Assembly: GCA_021802595.1 (NCBI GenBank)
Contig: JAJZRT010000175.1
Location: 1 to 5,960 of the forward strand
Length of the DNA: 5,960 nt
Reading direction: 5' to 3'
Origin: Pseudomonadota bacterium
Lineage (GTDB): Bacteria > Pseudomonadota > Gammaproteobacteria > Burkholderiales > Thiobacillaceae
The position numbers and the translations under genes are program-made. Below the pieces are notes generated by a model. It saw only the letters and a program-made list of their open reading frames with translations. It was not told where the DNA came from and searched no databases. Positions 5,364-5,960 of the stretch are shown here, one piece after another (positions within the stretch are counted from its first letter, which is position 1; every line of letters starts with the position of its first letter).

Positions 5364-5727
5364 GGAAACAAAAGACGCCGTCACTGCCCTTGCCGCGCTC
5401 GCCCAGTCCTCCCGGCTGGGGGTGTTCCGCACGCTCGTCCAGGCCGGACCGGCCGGCTTGCCGGCGGGGCGGGTCGCCGAACTCACCGGCATCGCGCCGT
5501 CCTCGCTGTCCTTCCACCTAAAGGAATTGAGCCACGCCGGCCTCGCCGAGTCGCGCCAGCAAGGCCGCTTCGTGATCTACACAGCGCGCTTCGAGACGAT
5601 GAACGCGCTGCTCGGCTATCTCACCGATAACTGCTGCGGCGGCAATCCCTGCACGTCGGCGACGGCGTGCGTCCCGAAACCCGCTTCCGCTTCCAAGAAA
5701 TCCGTATCCCGAAAGGAGCCCGCATGA
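5362..5727 (+). CDS. arsR: ArsR-family metalloregulator, As(III)-type
   Basis: Cytoplasmic winged-helix repressor of 121 residues, a normal ArsR/SmtB length. It should repress its own operon and release DNA on binding trivalent arsenic or a similar thiophilic metal. Visible parts: N-terminal helix ALAALAQSSRLGVFRTLVQAG (10-30), the helix-turn-helix GRVAELTGIAPSSLSFHLKEL (37-56), the wing AGLAESRQQGRFVIYTAR (59-76), then FETMNALLGYLTDNCCGG. The classic CVC site on the DNA-recognition helix is absent. Instead there are cysteines at 91, 92, 97 and 103 (NCCGGNPCTSATAC), the arrangement known from the Acidithiobacillus ferrooxidans type ArsR, where a C-terminal Cys pair plus a nearby Cys binds As(III). 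The frame is open upstream to 4993, but the ATG at 5362 gives the correct family N-terminus. No Shine-Dalgarno precedes it. Its stop overlaps the next start (ATGA). Confidence 0.9.
   Translation: METKDAVTALAALAQSSRLGVFRTLVQAGPAGLPAGRVAELTGIAPSSLSFHLKELSHAGLAESRQQGRFVIYTARFETMNALLGYLTDNCCGGNPCTSATACVPKPASASKKSVSRKEPA
5712..5718 (+). promoter_or_regulatory. Strong ribosome binding site of the VOC gene
   Basis: AAAGGAG lies five bases before the ATG at 5724, within the end of arsR. It contrasts with the apparent absence of any such site before arsR and should favour synthesis of the downstream enzyme over the repressor. Confidence 0.7.
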
Positions 5728-5960
5728 AACGCCTGCATGTACACGTTGCGGTCGACGATCTCGCCGCCAGCATCAAGTTCTATTCGACGATGTTCGCCGC
5801 CGAGCCGACCGTCACCAAGGACGACTACGCCAAGTGGATGCTCGACGACCCGCGCGTGAACTTCGCCATCTCGGCGCGTGGCGCCCCGGCCGGTCTCAAC
5901 CATCTTGGGGTGCAGGTGGAAAGTGCCGAGGAACTGGCCGAGATGAACCAGCGCCTGCAG
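5724..5960 (+). CDS. ArsI/CadI-family VOC metalloenzyme, partial
   Basis: The first 79 codons of a vicinal-oxygen-chelate (glyoxalase/dioxygenase) fold protein; the gene continues past base 5960. The N-terminus reads LHVHVAVDDLAASIKFYSTMF, the usual first beta-alpha unit with H5 at the metal-ligand position. YAKWMLDDPRVNFAIS follows at 35-50, and GLNHLGVQVESAEEL at 57-71 places H60 at the second ligand position. These blocks match the ArsI/CadI proteins found next to arsR in proteobacterial arsenic operons. ArsI members cleave the carbon-arsenic bond of trivalent organoarsenicals, and CadI was named for cadmium induction. The Cys pair that binds organoarsenic and the third (Glu) ligand lie beyond the window, so lyase activity cannot be confirmed. 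Its start overlaps the arsR stop by four bases. Confidence 0.85.
   Translation, partial: MKRLHVHVAVDDLAASIKFYSTMFAAEPTVTKDDYAKWMLDDPRVNFAISARGAPAGLNHLGVQVESAEELAEMNQRLQ

Noticed and set aside
4109..5371. Minus-strand 420-codon open frame opposite DUF1501.
   Set aside because: Shadow of GC-rich coding DNA: the plus strand has a strong ribosome site, Tat signal and family motifs, while the antisense product is Arg/Ala/Gln-rich without recognisable domains.

Overview
The window is GC-rich, densely packed bacterial DNA. Protein similarity points to a proteobacterium, most likely a betaproteobacterium of the Thiobacillus/Rhodocyclales type: the response regulator follows E. coli OmpR almost end to end, and the arsenic regulator resembles the Acidithiobacillus-type ArsR. 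The lineage is inferred from protein character only. There are no rRNA or tRNA genes, CRISPR arrays or insertion sequences.

Region 1 (1-871, minus strand) holds an osmolarity-type two-component system: a complete ompR and the first 53 codons of an envZ-like histidine kinase, joined by a one-base stop/start overlap. Region 2 (872-1044) is the divergent intergenic region. It carries a perfect tandem GAAACA-N4-GAAACA direct repeat with 10-bp phasing, as expected of an OmpR site, placed just upstream of a possible plus-strand promoter.

Region 3 (1045-5278, plus strand) is a tight co-directional run of six reading frames, with gaps of 23, 10, 4, -4 and 13 bases. In order they are: a secreted protein with a duplicated Pro/Gly/Asn-rich cassette around a four-cysteine helical core; a secreted two-EF-hand protein; a secreted Ser/Thr/Gly-rich protein with a roughly 13-15-residue beta-turn periodicity; a 22-residue membrane peptide; an exported DUF1800 protein; and a twin-arginine DUF1501 protein. 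The five larger proteins have an export signal and the peptide is a single membrane segment, so the cluster looks like a cell-envelope or surface system. Only the DUF1800/DUF1501 partnership is widely known, and its biochemical role is unresolved. Control by the divergent OmpR is an inference from position and from the direct repeat.

Region 4 (5279-5960, plus strand) is the start of an arsenic or heavy-metal resistance operon. An AT-rich promoter/operator leads, apparently without a 5' leader, into arsR with a C-terminal Cys-Cys metal site. arsR overlaps by four bases an ArsI/CadI-type VOC metalloenzyme gene that runs off the end of the window.
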